From Actinokineospora pegani (GTDB lineage: Bacteria; Actinomycetota; Actinomycetes; Mycobacteriales; Pseudonocardiaceae), in NCBI RefSeq assembly GCF_009745975.1, contig NZ_WHOL01000091.1:1-56164 (forward strand): a DNA stretch of 56,164 bases. The letters are read 5' to 3'. Made by a program: the position numbers and the translations under genes. This document shows, piece after piece, positions 16,390 through 25,112 of the stretch; the stretch's first letter is position 1; each line of letters begins with the position of its first letter. Under the pieces are notes generated by a model. That model did not search any database, was not told the DNA's origin, and saw only the letters and a program-made list of their open reading frames with translations.

Positions 16390-17547
16390 GTGAACGACAC
16401 AGCGGATAGCGGGCGCCGGGACCGGGTCGCCGACGGTGGGTTGTTCGTGTTCGCGGTCCTGGCCGGGATCGCACTGGTGCTCTTCCGGCGGGAGATCGGG
16501 CCGATGGTGCCCGGCTGGATCATGACCGCCGACATCGTCGCCGGGGCGCTCGGCTGCCTCGCGCTCTGGTGGCGACGCCGTTACCCGGTGGTGCTGGCCA
16601 TCGTGCTGGTGCTGCTGACCACCTTCTCCGAGACTGCCTCAGTCGCGGCGCTGGTTCTGTTGTTCACCGTGGCGCTCCGCCGCTCGACGTGGGCGGTCGT
16701 GCTGCTCGCCGTGGGCAGCGTGCTCACCCACACGGTTTATCAGGTGGTGCGGCCGGAACCCATGCTGTCGACGTGGATGTTCGTCTCGTGGATCCTGCTG
16801 GTGCACGTCGCTGTCGTCGCGGGGGGTCTGCTGCGGCGCGGCCGCCGCCAGCTTGTCGCGTCGCTGCGCGAACGGGCCGTGGCCGCCGAGGTCGAAGCTC
16901 GGCTGCGCACCGAGCACGCCAGGCTCGAAGCCCGTGAGGCACTGGCCAGGGAGATGCACGACGTGCTCGGCCACCGGCTGTCCCTGCTCGCCATCAACGC
17001 GGGCGCCCTGGCCTACCACCGCGCCGCCACGGCCGAGGACGCCCGGCGGGCCGCGGAACTGATCCGGGAGAGCGCCCACCGCGCGCTCCAGGACCTGCGC
17101 GAGGTCATCTCGGTGCTGCGCGCGCCAGACGGTGATGTGCCGCTGCCCGGCGTCACCGACATCGCCGAACTCGTCGAGGAGACCACCCGCTCCGGCGCCG
17201 ACGTGCGGTTGCGCGACGAACCGGGCGTGAGCACGGGCGCCCTCGCGGTGCCCGCAGCGGTGAGCCGCACCCTGTACCGATTCGTGCAAGAAGGCCTGAC
17301 CAACGCGCGCAAGCACGCCCCTGCCGCCCCGGTCGCCGTCACGATCACCGCCGAACCCGGCGCGCACCTGAGCGCGGAGGTCGTCAACGAGGCGCCACCC
17401 GGGCATCCCGTGGCAGCGCCGCCCGGCTCCGGGGCGGGCCTGCGCGGCCTGGCCGAACGGGTCACGCTCCTCGGCGGCGACCTCCAGCACGGCCCCACCC
17501 GCACCGGCGGCTGGCGGCTGGAAGTCCGGCTACCGTGGCCGACGTGA
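16390..17547 (+). CDS. Sensor histidine kinase, NarL-partner (HisKA_3) type
   Basis: A 385-residue membrane kinase. Four to five hydrophobic segments fill about residues 17-148. A coiled coil (about 150-185) leads to the HisKA_3 dimerisation box (REMHDVLGHRLSLLAINAGA, phospho-acceptor His about 190). An HATPase_c domain (about 270-383) carries the N box (QEGLTNARKHAP) and the G box (GSGAGLRGLAERVTLLGG). No extracellular sensor domain is visible, so it probably senses membrane state. Its stop overlaps the start of the response regulator by 13 bp. The GTG start appears leaderless. Confidence 0.88.
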   Translation: MNDTADSGRRDRVADGGLFVFAVLAGIALVLFRREIGPMVPGWIMTADIVAGALGCLALWWRRRYPVVLAIVLVLLTTFSETASVAALVLLFTVALRRSTWAVVLLAVGSVLTHTVYQVVRPEPMLSTWMFVSWILLVHVAVVAGGLLRRGRRQLVASLRERAVAAEVEARLRTEHARLEAREALAREMHDVLGHRLSLLAINAGALAYHRAATAEDARRAAELIRESAHRALQDLREVISVLRAPDGDVPLPGVTDIAELVEETTRSGADVRLRDEPGVSTGALAVPAAVSRTLYRFVQEGLTNARKHAPAAPVAVTITAEPGAHLSAEVVNEAPPGHPVAAPPGSGAGLRGLAERVTLLGGDLQHGPTRTGGWRLEVRLPWPT

Positions 17548-18239
17548 CTAACGAGGCGCCTGGCGGCGACCGCACCATCGACGTGCTCATCGCCGACGAC
17601 GACCCGGTCGTGCGCTTCGGGCTGACCATGATGCTGGGTGGCGCCCCCGATCTGCGGGTGGTCGCCGAGGCGACCGACGGCGCGGAGGCGATCGAGCTGG
17701 CCTGCCGCCACGCCCCCGACGTGGTCCTGATGGACATCCGCATGCCCGGCACCGACGGCATCACTGCCACCGAGACCCTCCTCGCCCGCGACGACGCGCC
17801 CAAGGTGGTCGTGCTCACCACTTTCGACTCCGACGCCCACGTACTGCGCGCTCTGCGCGCGGGCGCGGCAGGGTTCCTGCTCAAGGAAACCCCGCCGGAG
17901 GAACTCGTCGTCGCCATCCGCCAGGCCGCAGAGGGACGGCCCGTGCTCTCACCCGAGGTCACCCGCCGTCTCATCGACCGCGTCGCAGGCGCGGGCCCCG
18001 GACGCGACGCTCGCGCCGAAGCCGCGCGCAAGCGCCTGGACTCTCTCGCCCCGCGGGAACGCACCGTGGCCATCGATGTCGGCGCCGGGCGCTCCAACGC
18101 CGAGATCGCCGCCCGCCACCACCTGGGCCTGGCCACCGTCAAAACGCACGTCTCGGCCATCCTCACCAAGCTGGACCTCGACAACCGCGTCCACATCGCA
18201 CTGCTCGTCCACGACGCCGACCTCGATCCCCAAGCGTGA
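17535..18239 (+). CDS. Response regulator, NarL/LuxR family
   Basis: A 234-residue protein. The receiver domain (about 15-130) has the acidic pair DDD at 21-23, the phosphorylation site in VVLMDIRMPG (Asp about 67), the Thr in VVLTTFD and the Lys in FLLKE. The C-terminal LuxR helix-turn-helix (about 165-225) reads LDSLAPRERTVAIDVGAGRS, then EIAARHHLGLATVKTHVSAI. It overlaps the kinase gene and forms a two-component system with it. The divergent S33 peptidase is a possible target. The GTG at 17535 is taken as the start. Confidence 0.9.
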   Translation: MADVTNEAPGGDRTIDVLIADDDPVVRFGLTMMLGGAPDLRVVAEATDGAEAIELACRHAPDVVLMDIRMPGTDGITATETLLARDDAPKVVVLTTFDSDAHVLRALRAGAAGFLLKETPPEELVVAIRQAAEGRPVLSPEVTRRLIDRVAGAGPGRDARAEAARKRLDSLAPRERTVAIDVGAGRSNAEIAARHHLGLATVKTHVSAILTKLDLDNRVHIALLVHDADLDPQA

Positions 18240-18477
18240 GCCGACCGCTCCCAGAACGCGCGCTCATGCCGCGAGGCGCTCGAATCGGAGATCGCGGGCA
18301 CCTGTGGACACCCACCCGTCCCACCGAGCGGACGTCAAGTTCGACACGTGCCCATTTAGCGCGGGCGGCCGGGCCACCGAAGCGGCCAACGCGAGGCCGT
18401 AACCCCGGTACGAGACCAACGGGAATGGCTCCGACCTGGGGATTGGCGGTCGCGCCTCCACGCTGACCGCGCAGGAG

Positions 18478-18497
18478 GAACAGGACCGACCTGGGGA
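18478..18497. repeat. Short dispersed repeat, copy 2
   Basis: GAACAGGACCGACCTGGGGA, 19 of 20 bases identical to 7603-7622. A third related copy (CCGACCTGGGGATTG) lies at 18431-18445, so two copies sit in tandem within 70 bp of the tRNA 3' end. Confidence 0.6.
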
Positions 18498-18516
18498 AAC
18501 GCTTGATCATAGCCGG

Positions 18517-18590
18517 TGCCCCCGGTGCGACTCGAACGCACACTGGACGGATTTTGAGTCCGCTGCCTCTGCCGATTGGGCTACGGGGGC
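18517..18590 (-). tRNA. tRNA-Leu (anticodon CAA)
   Basis: On the minus strand the acceptor arms GCCCCCG (5' end at 18590) and CGGGGGC pair perfectly. The D stem is GCC/GGC with GG in the loop. The anticodon arm is GCGGA-CTCAAAA-TCCGT, which places CAA at positions 34-36, and the T arm is GTGCG-TTCGAGT-CGCAC. The discriminator is A, as in leucine tRNAs, and CCA is not fully encoded. The variable region is only about 5 nt (CCAGT) rather than the long arm normal for tRNA-Leu. It lies between the response regulator and pdtaR. Confidence 0.88.
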
Positions 18591-18741
18591 CTAGGCGGAC
18601 CAGGATACGGGATGGGGCGATCTTGGGTCGCGCGGGGGAGCGGTGTAGGCGCGATCACGTCTTCGAGGCGGTGGCGGTGAGGGGGCTGGCTGTAAGCTGC
18701 AAGCTCCGATTTCGCAGGCACCAACCCCCAGGAGGACCCGG

Positions 18742-19347
18742 GTGAGCGACCTGGCTGCCGAGGCCCAGTCCGGCCCCGCACCCCGCCGTGTTCTCGTCGC
18801 CGAGGACGAGGCGTTGATCCGCCTCGACCTGGTGGAGATGCTGCGGGAAGAGGGATATGAGGTCGCGGGGGAGGCCGGGGACGGGGAGCAGGCGGTGAAG
18901 TTGGCTGGGGAGTTGCGGCCCGATCTGGTGATCCTCGACGTGAAGATGCCGAAGATGGATGGGATCGAGGCGGCGACCTCGATCGCCAAGGAGCGGATCG
19001 CGCCGGTGGTGATGCTCACCGCCTTCTCGCAGCGGGACCTGGTGGAGCGGGCTCGGGACGCGGGGGCGATGGCGTACCTGGTGAAGCCGTTCGCCAAGCA
19101 CGACCTGGTGCCTGCGATCGAGTTGGCGGTGAGCCGGTTCTCGGAGCTGCAGGCCCTGGAGAACGAGGTGGCGGGGCTCAACGAGCGGCTGGAGACGCGC
19201 AAGGTCATCGAGCGGGCCAAGGGGCTGCTGATGACCAAGCAGGCGCTGTCCGAGCCGGAGGCGTTCCGCTGGATCCAGCGCACGGCGATGGACCGGCGGA
19301 CGACCATGAAGGCGGTCGCCGAGGCTGTCGTGGAGAACATCACCTGA
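18742..19347 (+). CDS. pdtaR: Response regulator with ANTAR RNA-binding domain, PdtaR-like
   Basis: A 201-residue protein. The receiver domain (about 15-130: RRVLVAEDEALIRLDL, phosphorylation site VILDVKMPKMDG with Asp about 66, Lys in YLVKPF) is followed by a C-terminal ANTAR helix bundle (about 133-194: LETRKVIERAKGLLMTKQAL, then EAFRWIQRTAMDRRTTMKAV). ANTAR proteins bind paired hexaloop hairpins in nascent mRNA and prevent termination. In mycobacteria PdtaR works with the kinase PdtaS; no kinase is next to it here. The GTG at 18742 follows AGGAGGA. Its place near the tRNA, the Liv operon and polA resembles that in Streptomyces. Confidence 0.92.
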   Translation: MSDLAAEAQSGPAPRRVLVAEDEALIRLDLVEMLREEGYEVAGEAGDGEQAVKLAGELRPDLVILDVKMPKMDGIEAATSIAKERIAPVVMLTAFSQRDLVERARDAGAMAYLVKPFAKHDLVPAIELAVSRFSELQALENEVAGLNERLETRKVIERAKGLLMTKQALSEPEAFRWIQRTAMDRRTTMKAVAEAVVENIT

Positions 19348-19740
19348 GTTCGGAGTCGGTCGCTCCGTCGTCTACTCCGGACACGGTGCGGTGGGCCTCG
19401 TGCCTGTCTGGGGGCGGGATCGCCCTGGTGGGTAGTTCGAGCTGGGCGGTGATCACGGCTTTGCCCTGGGCGGCGGTGGGGTGAAACACGGGGTAGAAGG
19501 TGTGTCCCATCTGGGTGGGGACGGGGAGGTCGGTCACAACCGCACCATCGACCAGTGCGGGTACGGGCGGGCTGGGCAGCGCAGATGAGTTCCTGCCCGA
19601 GTCGCACATCCAGCGTGCCCGGGTCGAGCCCGCCGCTCACGGTCGGCGGCTCCGCGAAACCGGCCCGATGCCGTCGTGCTCAGCGAACCCCGCCTCCGGG
19701 TCTGTGACCACCGCCAGGTGAACCCCGTGCCCTGCGCCTG
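19340..19740 (-). pseudogene. Possible degraded gene, family unknown
   Basis: The minus-strand frame 19609-19340 has coding-like base use (about 80% G or C at third positions) and reads DGAVVTDLPVPTQMGHTFYP, then VFHPTAAQGKAVITAQLELP, ending 8 bp inside the 3' end of pdtaR. Upstream stretches in the other two frames (HLAVVTDPEAGFAEHDGIGP; SGGLDPGTLDVRLGQELICA) are also coding-like. The three pieces may be one gene broken by frameshifts, but I do not recognise it. Confidence 0.25.
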
Positions 19741-20256
19741 TCGGCGTATTGGCTCGGGCCAATCGGAGCACGTCGGGTTCGGGAATGGCGGAAAGGCCCG
19801 CGGGCGCTGGTCAGGTTCAGGCAATGCGACGAATTCCCAGTGATAGCGAGACGTCGCCCGTTCAAGCGGATTCGGCTGACTGTTTCCGCCATCGCCGCCG
19901 CGTAGGACGAGGTCCGCGCCGACCGGCAAGATCGCGTCCGCGGTCCAGACAACGGCTCCACCACCCCATGTGGACCCGTGCCTGGCCTGCGGGAGAACGT
20001 CAAGTGGCGGGACCTGCGGGCGGTCACGCTGCGTGCGGGACTAATGACGCTTTCCGGTCCGCGGGAGATGTGAATTTACCGTTTCACCTGGCGACGTACA
20101 GATGGCGGTCTTTCTGTTGCAGTCTGATCACGAGCTTCCAGCGCGCGTGACTCGGATGCTTTTGGTCACTACCTTCCGCCCCAGCCCTACAACAGATATG
20201 GGCTTCGCCCGGTTCGGCACTCGCCTCGACCGGGCGGTTCGGAGAAGGGACGCAAC
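19741..20256. other. Upstream region of the Liv operon
   Basis: About 500 bp with lower GC and no recognisable gene. It must hold the promoter of the substrate-binding protein gene. TTGGTC (20162-20167) and TACAAC (20188-20193) are loose candidates with a 20-bp spacer, too wide to be convincing. Confidence 0.35.
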
Positions 20257-21489
20257 GTGCGGAACCAGACGATGAAGGCCTCGGCGCTCGTGGCCGCGGG
20301 CGCGCTGCTGCTCACGGCGTGCGGCACGAACAAGACCGAGTCGGGTGGCACCGCGGGCGGCGGCAACGCGAACTGCGACACGAGCAAGGGCACGCTGGTC
20401 GTCGGCGTCATCGCTCCGCTCAGCGGCGAGCTGTCCGCCCTCGGCCTCGGCATCAAGAACTCCGCTGACCTGGCGGTCAGGGAGGCCAACGACAAGTGCG
20501 CGGTCCCGGGCTACAAGATCGCCCTGGACGCCCAGGACGACCAGAAGAACCCGCAGCAGGGCGCGCAGGCCGCGACCAAGCTGTCGCAGGACGACAACCT
20601 GCTCGGTGTCGTCGGCACGCTGAACTCCTCGGTCTCCCTGGCGGTGGCGCCGATCCTGTCGCAGAACAAGATCGTGCAGGTCTCCCCGGCCAACACGAGC
20701 GACTCGCTGACCAAGGGTGAGGACCTCAACGCGCCCAAGCGCCAGTTCCCGACCTATTTCCGCACCTGCACCGTCGACTCGCTGCAGGGCCCGTTCGCGG
20801 CGGATTTCCTGGTCGGCGAGCAGTCCAAGAAGAAGATCGCGATCGTCACCGACGGCCTGACCTACGGTGAGGGCCTCGCGGCCGAGTTCGCCAAGAAGGC
20901 CGAGGCGCTCGGCGCCCAGATCGTCACCCGCCAGAAGATCGGTGAGAAGGACACCGACTTCTCCAGCGTCATCGCGGCCATCAAGCCCTCGGCCCCCGAC
21001 GCGCTGTACTTCGGCGGCCAGTACCCGCAGGCCGGCCCGATGTCCAAGCAGCTCAAGGACGCCGGTCTGGACATCCCGGTCATGGGCGGCGACGGCATCT
21101 TCGACGACAAGTTCATGAGCCTGGGCGGCAAGGACGGCGACTACGCGACCTCCGTCGGCGCGCCGACCGACTCGCTCGAGAGCGCCAAGACCTTCATCGA
21201 GGCCTACAACAAGGCCGGTTTCCAGGACGGGTACAGCGCGTACGGCGCGTTCTCCTACGACGCGACGAACGCCATCATCGGCGCGGCCGTCACCACCATC
21301 AACGGCGGCGAGTGGAGCACCGACAAGCGCGAGGACCTGGTCGCCTCGGTGGCCAAGTACAACGCCCAGGGCGCGACCGGCGCCATCACCTTCGACGAGT
21401 TCGGCGACAGCACGAACAAGGTGCTGACGGTCTACAGCGTGTCGGGCGGCGAGTGGGTCCCGGCCAAGACCGGCACCTACGAGGGCTGA
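20257..21489 (+). CDS. Branched-chain amino-acid ABC transporter substrate-binding lipoprotein
   Basis: A 410-residue lipoprotein of the Leu/Ile/Val-binding family (periplasmic-binding fold type I). The signal (MKASALVAAGALLLTACG with lipobox LTAC) places it on the outer face of the membrane. The body begins TLVVGVIAPLSGELSALGLG and continues with the family segments AQDDQKNPQQGAQAATKLS, NSSVSLAVAPILSQ and KKIAIVTDGLTYGEGLAAEF. The GTG at 20257 has GAAGGGA upstream; the ATG at 20272 is an alternative. It is the first gene of the operon, and a hairpin before the permease gene suggests that it is made in excess. Amides or other amino acids are also possible ligands. Confidence 0.92.
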   Translation: MRNQTMKASALVAAGALLLTACGTNKTESGGTAGGGNANCDTSKGTLVVGVIAPLSGELSALGLGIKNSADLAVREANDKCAVPGYKIALDAQDDQKNPQQGAQAATKLSQDDNLLGVVGTLNSSVSLAVAPILSQNKIVQVSPANTSDSLTKGEDLNAPKRQFPTYFRTCTVDSLQGPFAADFLVGEQSKKKIAIVTDGLTYGEGLAAEFAKKAEALGAQIVTRQKIGEKDTDFSSVIAAIKPSAPDALYFGGQYPQAGPMSKQLKDAGLDIPVMGGDGIFDDKFMSLGGKDGDYATSVGAPTDSLESAKTFIEAYNKAGFQDGYSAYGAFSYDATNAIIGAAVTTINGGEWSTDKREDLVASVAKYNAQGATGAITFDEFGDSTNKVLTVYSVSGGEWVPAKTGTYEG

Positions 21490-21533
21490 CCTGACGACCG
21501 CATAACCGGCTCAGGCGGACCGGACTGACACAC

Positions 21534-21564
21534 GGCGGGGGTGGGCTGACAGCCCACCCCCGCC
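21534..21564 (+). terminator. Intra-operon hairpin (partial terminator or mRNA stabiliser)
   Basis: Perfect 14-bp arms (GGCGGGGGTGGGCT at 21534-21547 and its complement at 21551-21564) with a 3-nt loop, 44 bp after the binding-protein gene and 17 bp before the permease gene. No T-tract follows. It may reduce readthrough or protect the upstream mRNA 3' end. Confidence 0.7.
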
Positions 21565-21580
21565 GCGCACGGAGGTAGAT

Positions 21581-22498
21581 GTGACGACGCTGTTGCAACA
21601 AATCGCCAACGGCATCGCGTTGGGAGCCACGATCGGGCTGATCGCCCTTGGCTACACGATGGTGTACGGCATCATCCAGCTCATCAACTTCGCCCACGGC
21701 GAGGTGTTCATGGTCGGCGCCTTCGGCGGACTGGCGGTGCACCGCTGGCTGCTGCCCGAGGCCTGGCAGGGCGACTGGTACATCAGCCTGCCGCTGATGA
21801 TCGTCGGCGGCGTGGTGGTCGCGGTGACGATCGCGCTGATCATGGAGCGCTTCGCCTACCGGCCACTGCGCAACGCGCCCAGACTCGCGCCGCTGATCAC
21901 CGCCCTCGGCGTGTCGATCGTGCTGCAGGAGGCCATCCGGATCTGGTTCCCGAACGCCGAGTCCGCGCAGGCCTACCCGAAGGCGTTCATCGACGCCCAG
22001 GTCGACCTCGGCCCGGTGTCGATCTCGGCCTCGAAGCTGCTGATCATCGTCGTGTCGGTGGCGCTGTCGGTCGGGCTGCAGCTCTACGTCACCAAGTCCA
22101 GGATGGGCCGGGCCATGCGCGCCACCGCCCAGGACCGCGACACCGCCCGGCTCATGGGGGTCAACCCCGACCGGGTCATCGTGCTCACCTTCCTCATCGG
22201 CGCCGCGCTCGCGGGCGTGGCCGGGGTGCTCTACGGCGTCGACATCACCAACGTCGACAACGCCATCGGCTTCCAGAACGGCATCTTCGCCTTCACCGCG
22301 GCCGTGCTCGGCGGCATCGGCAGCCTGCGCGGCGCGGTCATCGGCGCCTTCATCATCGGCCTGATCAAGACCCTGGGCGGCCAGTACATGCCGGGCGGCA
22401 CCCAGTACGACTACGTCTGGATCTTCGTCGTGTTGATCTTCGTCCTGGTGTTCCGACCCCAGGGTCTGTTCGGCGAGGCCGAGAGGGTGCGTGCCTGA
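21581..22498 (+). CDS. livH: Branched-chain amino-acid ABC transporter permease LivH
   Basis: A 305-residue permease with about eight membrane segments. It begins with the LivH pattern LLQQIANGIALGATIGLIAL, then GYTMVYGIIQLINFAHGEVF, and carries the cytoplasmic loop that contacts the ATPases (AMRATAQDRDTARLMGVNPD). GGAGGT lies 4 nt before the GTG at 21581. The stop overlaps the ATG of the next gene (ATGA). Confidence 0.93.
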   Translation: MTTLLQQIANGIALGATIGLIALGYTMVYGIIQLINFAHGEVFMVGAFGGLAVHRWLLPEAWQGDWYISLPLMIVGGVVVAVTIALIMERFAYRPLRNAPRLAPLITALGVSIVLQEAIRIWFPNAESAQAYPKAFIDAQVDLGPVSISASKLLIIVVSVALSVGLQLYVTKSRMGRAMRATAQDRDTARLMGVNPDRVIVLTFLIGAALAGVAGVLYGVDITNVDNAIGFQNGIFAFTAAVLGGIGSLRGAVIGAFIIGLIKTLGGQYMPGGTQYDYVWIFVVLIFVLVFRPQGLFGEAERVRA

Positions 22499-24270
22499 TG
22501 ACGACGACAACCGCGACCGTGCGGTCGCGCCCCCGGATCACCCTCGCGCCCACGCTGGCCAAGCCGCTGGCGGCCGCGGGCGGCGTCCTGGCGGTCATCG
22601 CCGCGCTGCTGCCCTGGACGACGTTCGTCCTGTTCGACAACGACGAGGTCAACCCCTCCCTGCAGTACTTCGACGCCCCGTTCGCCCTGTCCGGGTACCG
22701 GCTGCACACCATGCTGCTGGGCCTGGCGGTGCTCGTCGTGGCGTTCGTGCCGAGGATCCCGGGCCGGGCCAGGGCGCAGCGCGCGCTGGGCTTCGGCATC
22801 GCGGCCATCGGCTTGATCAGCCTGATCTTCCTCAGCTACAACGGCGGCGGCGTCGGCACCGTGACCGCCGCCGACGGCGACGCCGCGTTCGGCGCGGTCG
22901 TCGCGCTGGTCGCGGGTGTGCTGGTCGTGCTGTCGGCGATCGCGGCCGGGATCACCGACATCCCCGACTTCCCCACCAGGCTGCCCAGGCTCGCCGCCTA
23001 CGGCGCCCTGGTCCTCGCCTTCGCCGCCATCCTGTTCCTGGTGGCCGAGACGCTGACCGCCGGTGGCCGCAGCGGCGTGAGCAACCCCTACGCGGGCCCG
23101 ACCTTCCTCGCCTTCCTCGGCATGGCGGGCGGCGTGCTCGGCGCGCTCAGCGGTGTGGGCGTGGTCCGCTGGATCTCGGCGCTGTCCGAGCGGCACCGGG
23201 CGTTCTCGATCATCATCCTGGTGCTGTGCGCGCTTTCGCTGCCGCTGACCTCGGCGGGCAACGCCTACTGGATGACGGTCGCCACGACCATCGGCGTCTA
23301 CGCCGCCACCGCCATCGGCCTCAACGTCGTCGTCGGCCTCGCGGGCCTGCTCGACCTGGGGTACGTGGCGTTCATGGGCGTCGGCGCGTTCGTCGCGGCC
23401 AACCTGTCCGGCGCGGCGACCTCCAAGCTGGGCATCGAGCTGCCGTTCCCGGTCGCCGCGCTGATCGCGGCGATCCTGGCGGGCATCGTCGGCGCCATCG
23501 TCGGCTCCCCGACGCTGCGCGTGCGCGGCGACTACCTGGCCATCGTCACACTGGCCTTCGGCGAGATCTTCACCCGCTCCGCGCAGAACGACATCGGCGG
23601 GCTGACCGGCGGCTCCAACGCCATCCCGCGCATCCCGGACGTGGAACTGGGCGGCACCGCGTTCAACGAGGAGATCCAGGTCGGCGGTCTCGAGCTGCCC
23701 GGCGGCGTGCTGTACTACTTCATGATCGTGCTGGTCGTCGGCGCGGTCATGGCGGTGTTCGCCAACCTCAAGAACAGCCGCGCGGGCCGCGCCTGGATCG
23801 CCATCCGCGAGGACGAGGACGCCGCGCGGGCGATGGGCATCAGGACCGGCAAGGCCAAGATCATGGCGTTCCTGGTCGGCGCCACCCTGGCCGGGCTGGC
23901 GGGGGCGATCTTCGCGCACAAGCTGACCATCGCCTCGTTCGACAGCTTCAAGTTCCTGGAGTCGGTGACGCTGCTCGCCGCGGTGATCCTCGGCGGCATG
24001 GGCACCATCCCCGGGGCCGTGCTCGGCGCGTCGCTGCTGTTCGTGCTGCCGGAGAAGCTGCGCGAGTTCGACGACTACCGGCTGCTGCTGTTCGGCCTCG
24101 CGCTCATCCTGATCATGCGGTTCCGGCCGCAGGGCCTGGTGCCCGACCGGGTGCGCAGAGCCGAGTTGGCCGGTGAGACGGCGACCGGGAAGTCCATCGA
24201 CGAAGAGGAAGCGCTCGTGGTCGAACAGGAGCACGACGGGCCCACTGGCAAGAAGGGGGGCACGGCGTGA
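22498..24270 (+). CDS. livM: Branched-chain amino-acid ABC transporter permease LivM, with N-terminal membrane extension
   Basis: A 590-residue permease, against roughly 300-420 for most LivM proteins. The C-terminal part (from about 235) is the normal LivM core: TIGVYAATAIGLNVVVGLAG, LDLGYVAFMGVGAF, LRVRGDYLAIVTLAFGEI and the EAA-like loop AWIAIREDEDAARAMGIRTG. The first 230 residues add about six hydrophobic segments (for example AAGGVLAVIAALLPW and LGFGIAAIGLISLIFLSY) that I cannot link to a known domain. A charged tail of about 40 residues ends the protein. It overlaps livH by ATGA and livG by GTGA. Confidence 0.9.
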   Translation: MTTTTATVRSRPRITLAPTLAKPLAAAGGVLAVIAALLPWTTFVLFDNDEVNPSLQYFDAPFALSGYRLHTMLLGLAVLVVAFVPRIPGRARAQRALGFGIAAIGLISLIFLSYNGGGVGTVTAADGDAAFGAVVALVAGVLVVLSAIAAGITDIPDFPTRLPRLAAYGALVLAFAAILFLVAETLTAGGRSGVSNPYAGPTFLAFLGMAGGVLGALSGVGVVRWISALSERHRAFSIIILVLCALSLPLTSAGNAYWMTVATTIGVYAATAIGLNVVVGLAGLLDLGYVAFMGVGAFVAANLSGAATSKLGIELPFPVAALIAAILAGIVGAIVGSPTLRVRGDYLAIVTLAFGEIFTRSAQNDIGGLTGGSNAIPRIPDVELGGTAFNEEIQVGGLELPGGVLYYFMIVLVVGAVMAVFANLKNSRAGRAWIAIREDEDAARAMGIRTGKAKIMAFLVGATLAGLAGAIFAHKLTIASFDSFKFLESVTLLAAVILGGMGTIPGAVLGASLLFVLPEKLREFDDYRLLLFGLALILIMRFRPQGLVPDRVRRAELAGETATGKSIDEEEALVVEQEHDGPTGKKGGTA

Positions 24271-25112
24271 CCGCCGACCCGATCGCCGCGGGCGCGCCCG
24301 TGCTGCACGCCCAGGACGTCACGATGGTCTTCGGTGGCCTGGTCGCGCTCAACAAGGTCTCGCTGACCCTGGAGCAGGGCCAGGTCGCCGGGCTGATCGG
24401 CCCCAACGGCGCGGGCAAGACCACCTTCTTCAACTGCCTCACCGGCCTCTACACCCCGACCTCCGGGCGGGTGCTGCTCAACGGCGCCCGGCTGGCAGGC
24501 GACCCCGCCAAGGTCACCATCGCCGGGGTGGCGCGCACCTTCCAGAACATCCGCCTGTTCCCGAACATGACGGTGCTGGAGAACGTGCTGGTCGGGCGGC
24601 ACAGCCGGATGAAGCAGGACCCGGTGTCCACGCTGCTGCGGCTGCCCGCCTTCCACCGCGGCGAGCGGGCGGCCAAGGAGCGGGCGCGCGAGCTGCTGGC
24701 GTTCGTCGGCCTCACCCGGGCCGAGGACGAGGTGGCGCGCAACCTGCCCTACGGCGACCAGCGCAGGCTCGAGATCGCCCGCGCGCTGGCCACCGACCCC
24801 AGCGTGCTGCTGCTCGACGAGCCCACCGCGGGCATGAACCCGCAGGAGACCGAGGCGACCCGGCAGCTCATCCTGCGCATCCGGGAGACCGGGGTGTCCG
24901 TGGTCGTCATCGAGCACGACATCAAGTTCATCTTCGGCCTGTGCGACAAGGTCAGCGTCCTGGTGCAGGGCGAGCTGCTGGTGGAGGGCACGCCCGAGGT
25001 GGTCCGCGCCGACCCGCGGGTCATCGAGGCCTACCTGGGCAAGCCCCCGGAGGAGATCGAGGCCGACGCCCGCACCGCGGCCGAGGAGCACGACAAGGGG
25101 GAGCAGGCATGA
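24267..25112 (+). CDS. livG: Branched-chain amino-acid ABC transporter ATPase LivG
   Basis: A 281-residue ATPase. Walker A is GPNGAGKTT (about residues 50-58), the Q-loop is in ARTFQNIRLFPNMTVLENVL, the signature is the family variant PYGDQRRLEIARAL, Walker B with D-loop is VLLLDEPTAGMNPQET and the switch His is in VVIEHDIKFIFGLCD. The extra loop after the Q-loop and the NPQE D-loop are typical of LivG. Start (GTGA) and stop (ATGA) overlap the neighbours. Confidence 0.93.
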   Translation: MTADPIAAGAPVLHAQDVTMVFGGLVALNKVSLTLEQGQVAGLIGPNGAGKTTFFNCLTGLYTPTSGRVLLNGARLAGDPAKVTIAGVARTFQNIRLFPNMTVLENVLVGRHSRMKQDPVSTLLRLPAFHRGERAAKERARELLAFVGLTRAEDEVARNLPYGDQRRLEIARALATDPSVLLLDEPTAGMNPQETEATRQLILRIRETGVSVVVIEHDIKFIFGLCDKVSVLVQGELLVEGTPEVVRADPRVIEAYLGKPPEEIEADARTAAEEHDKGEQA

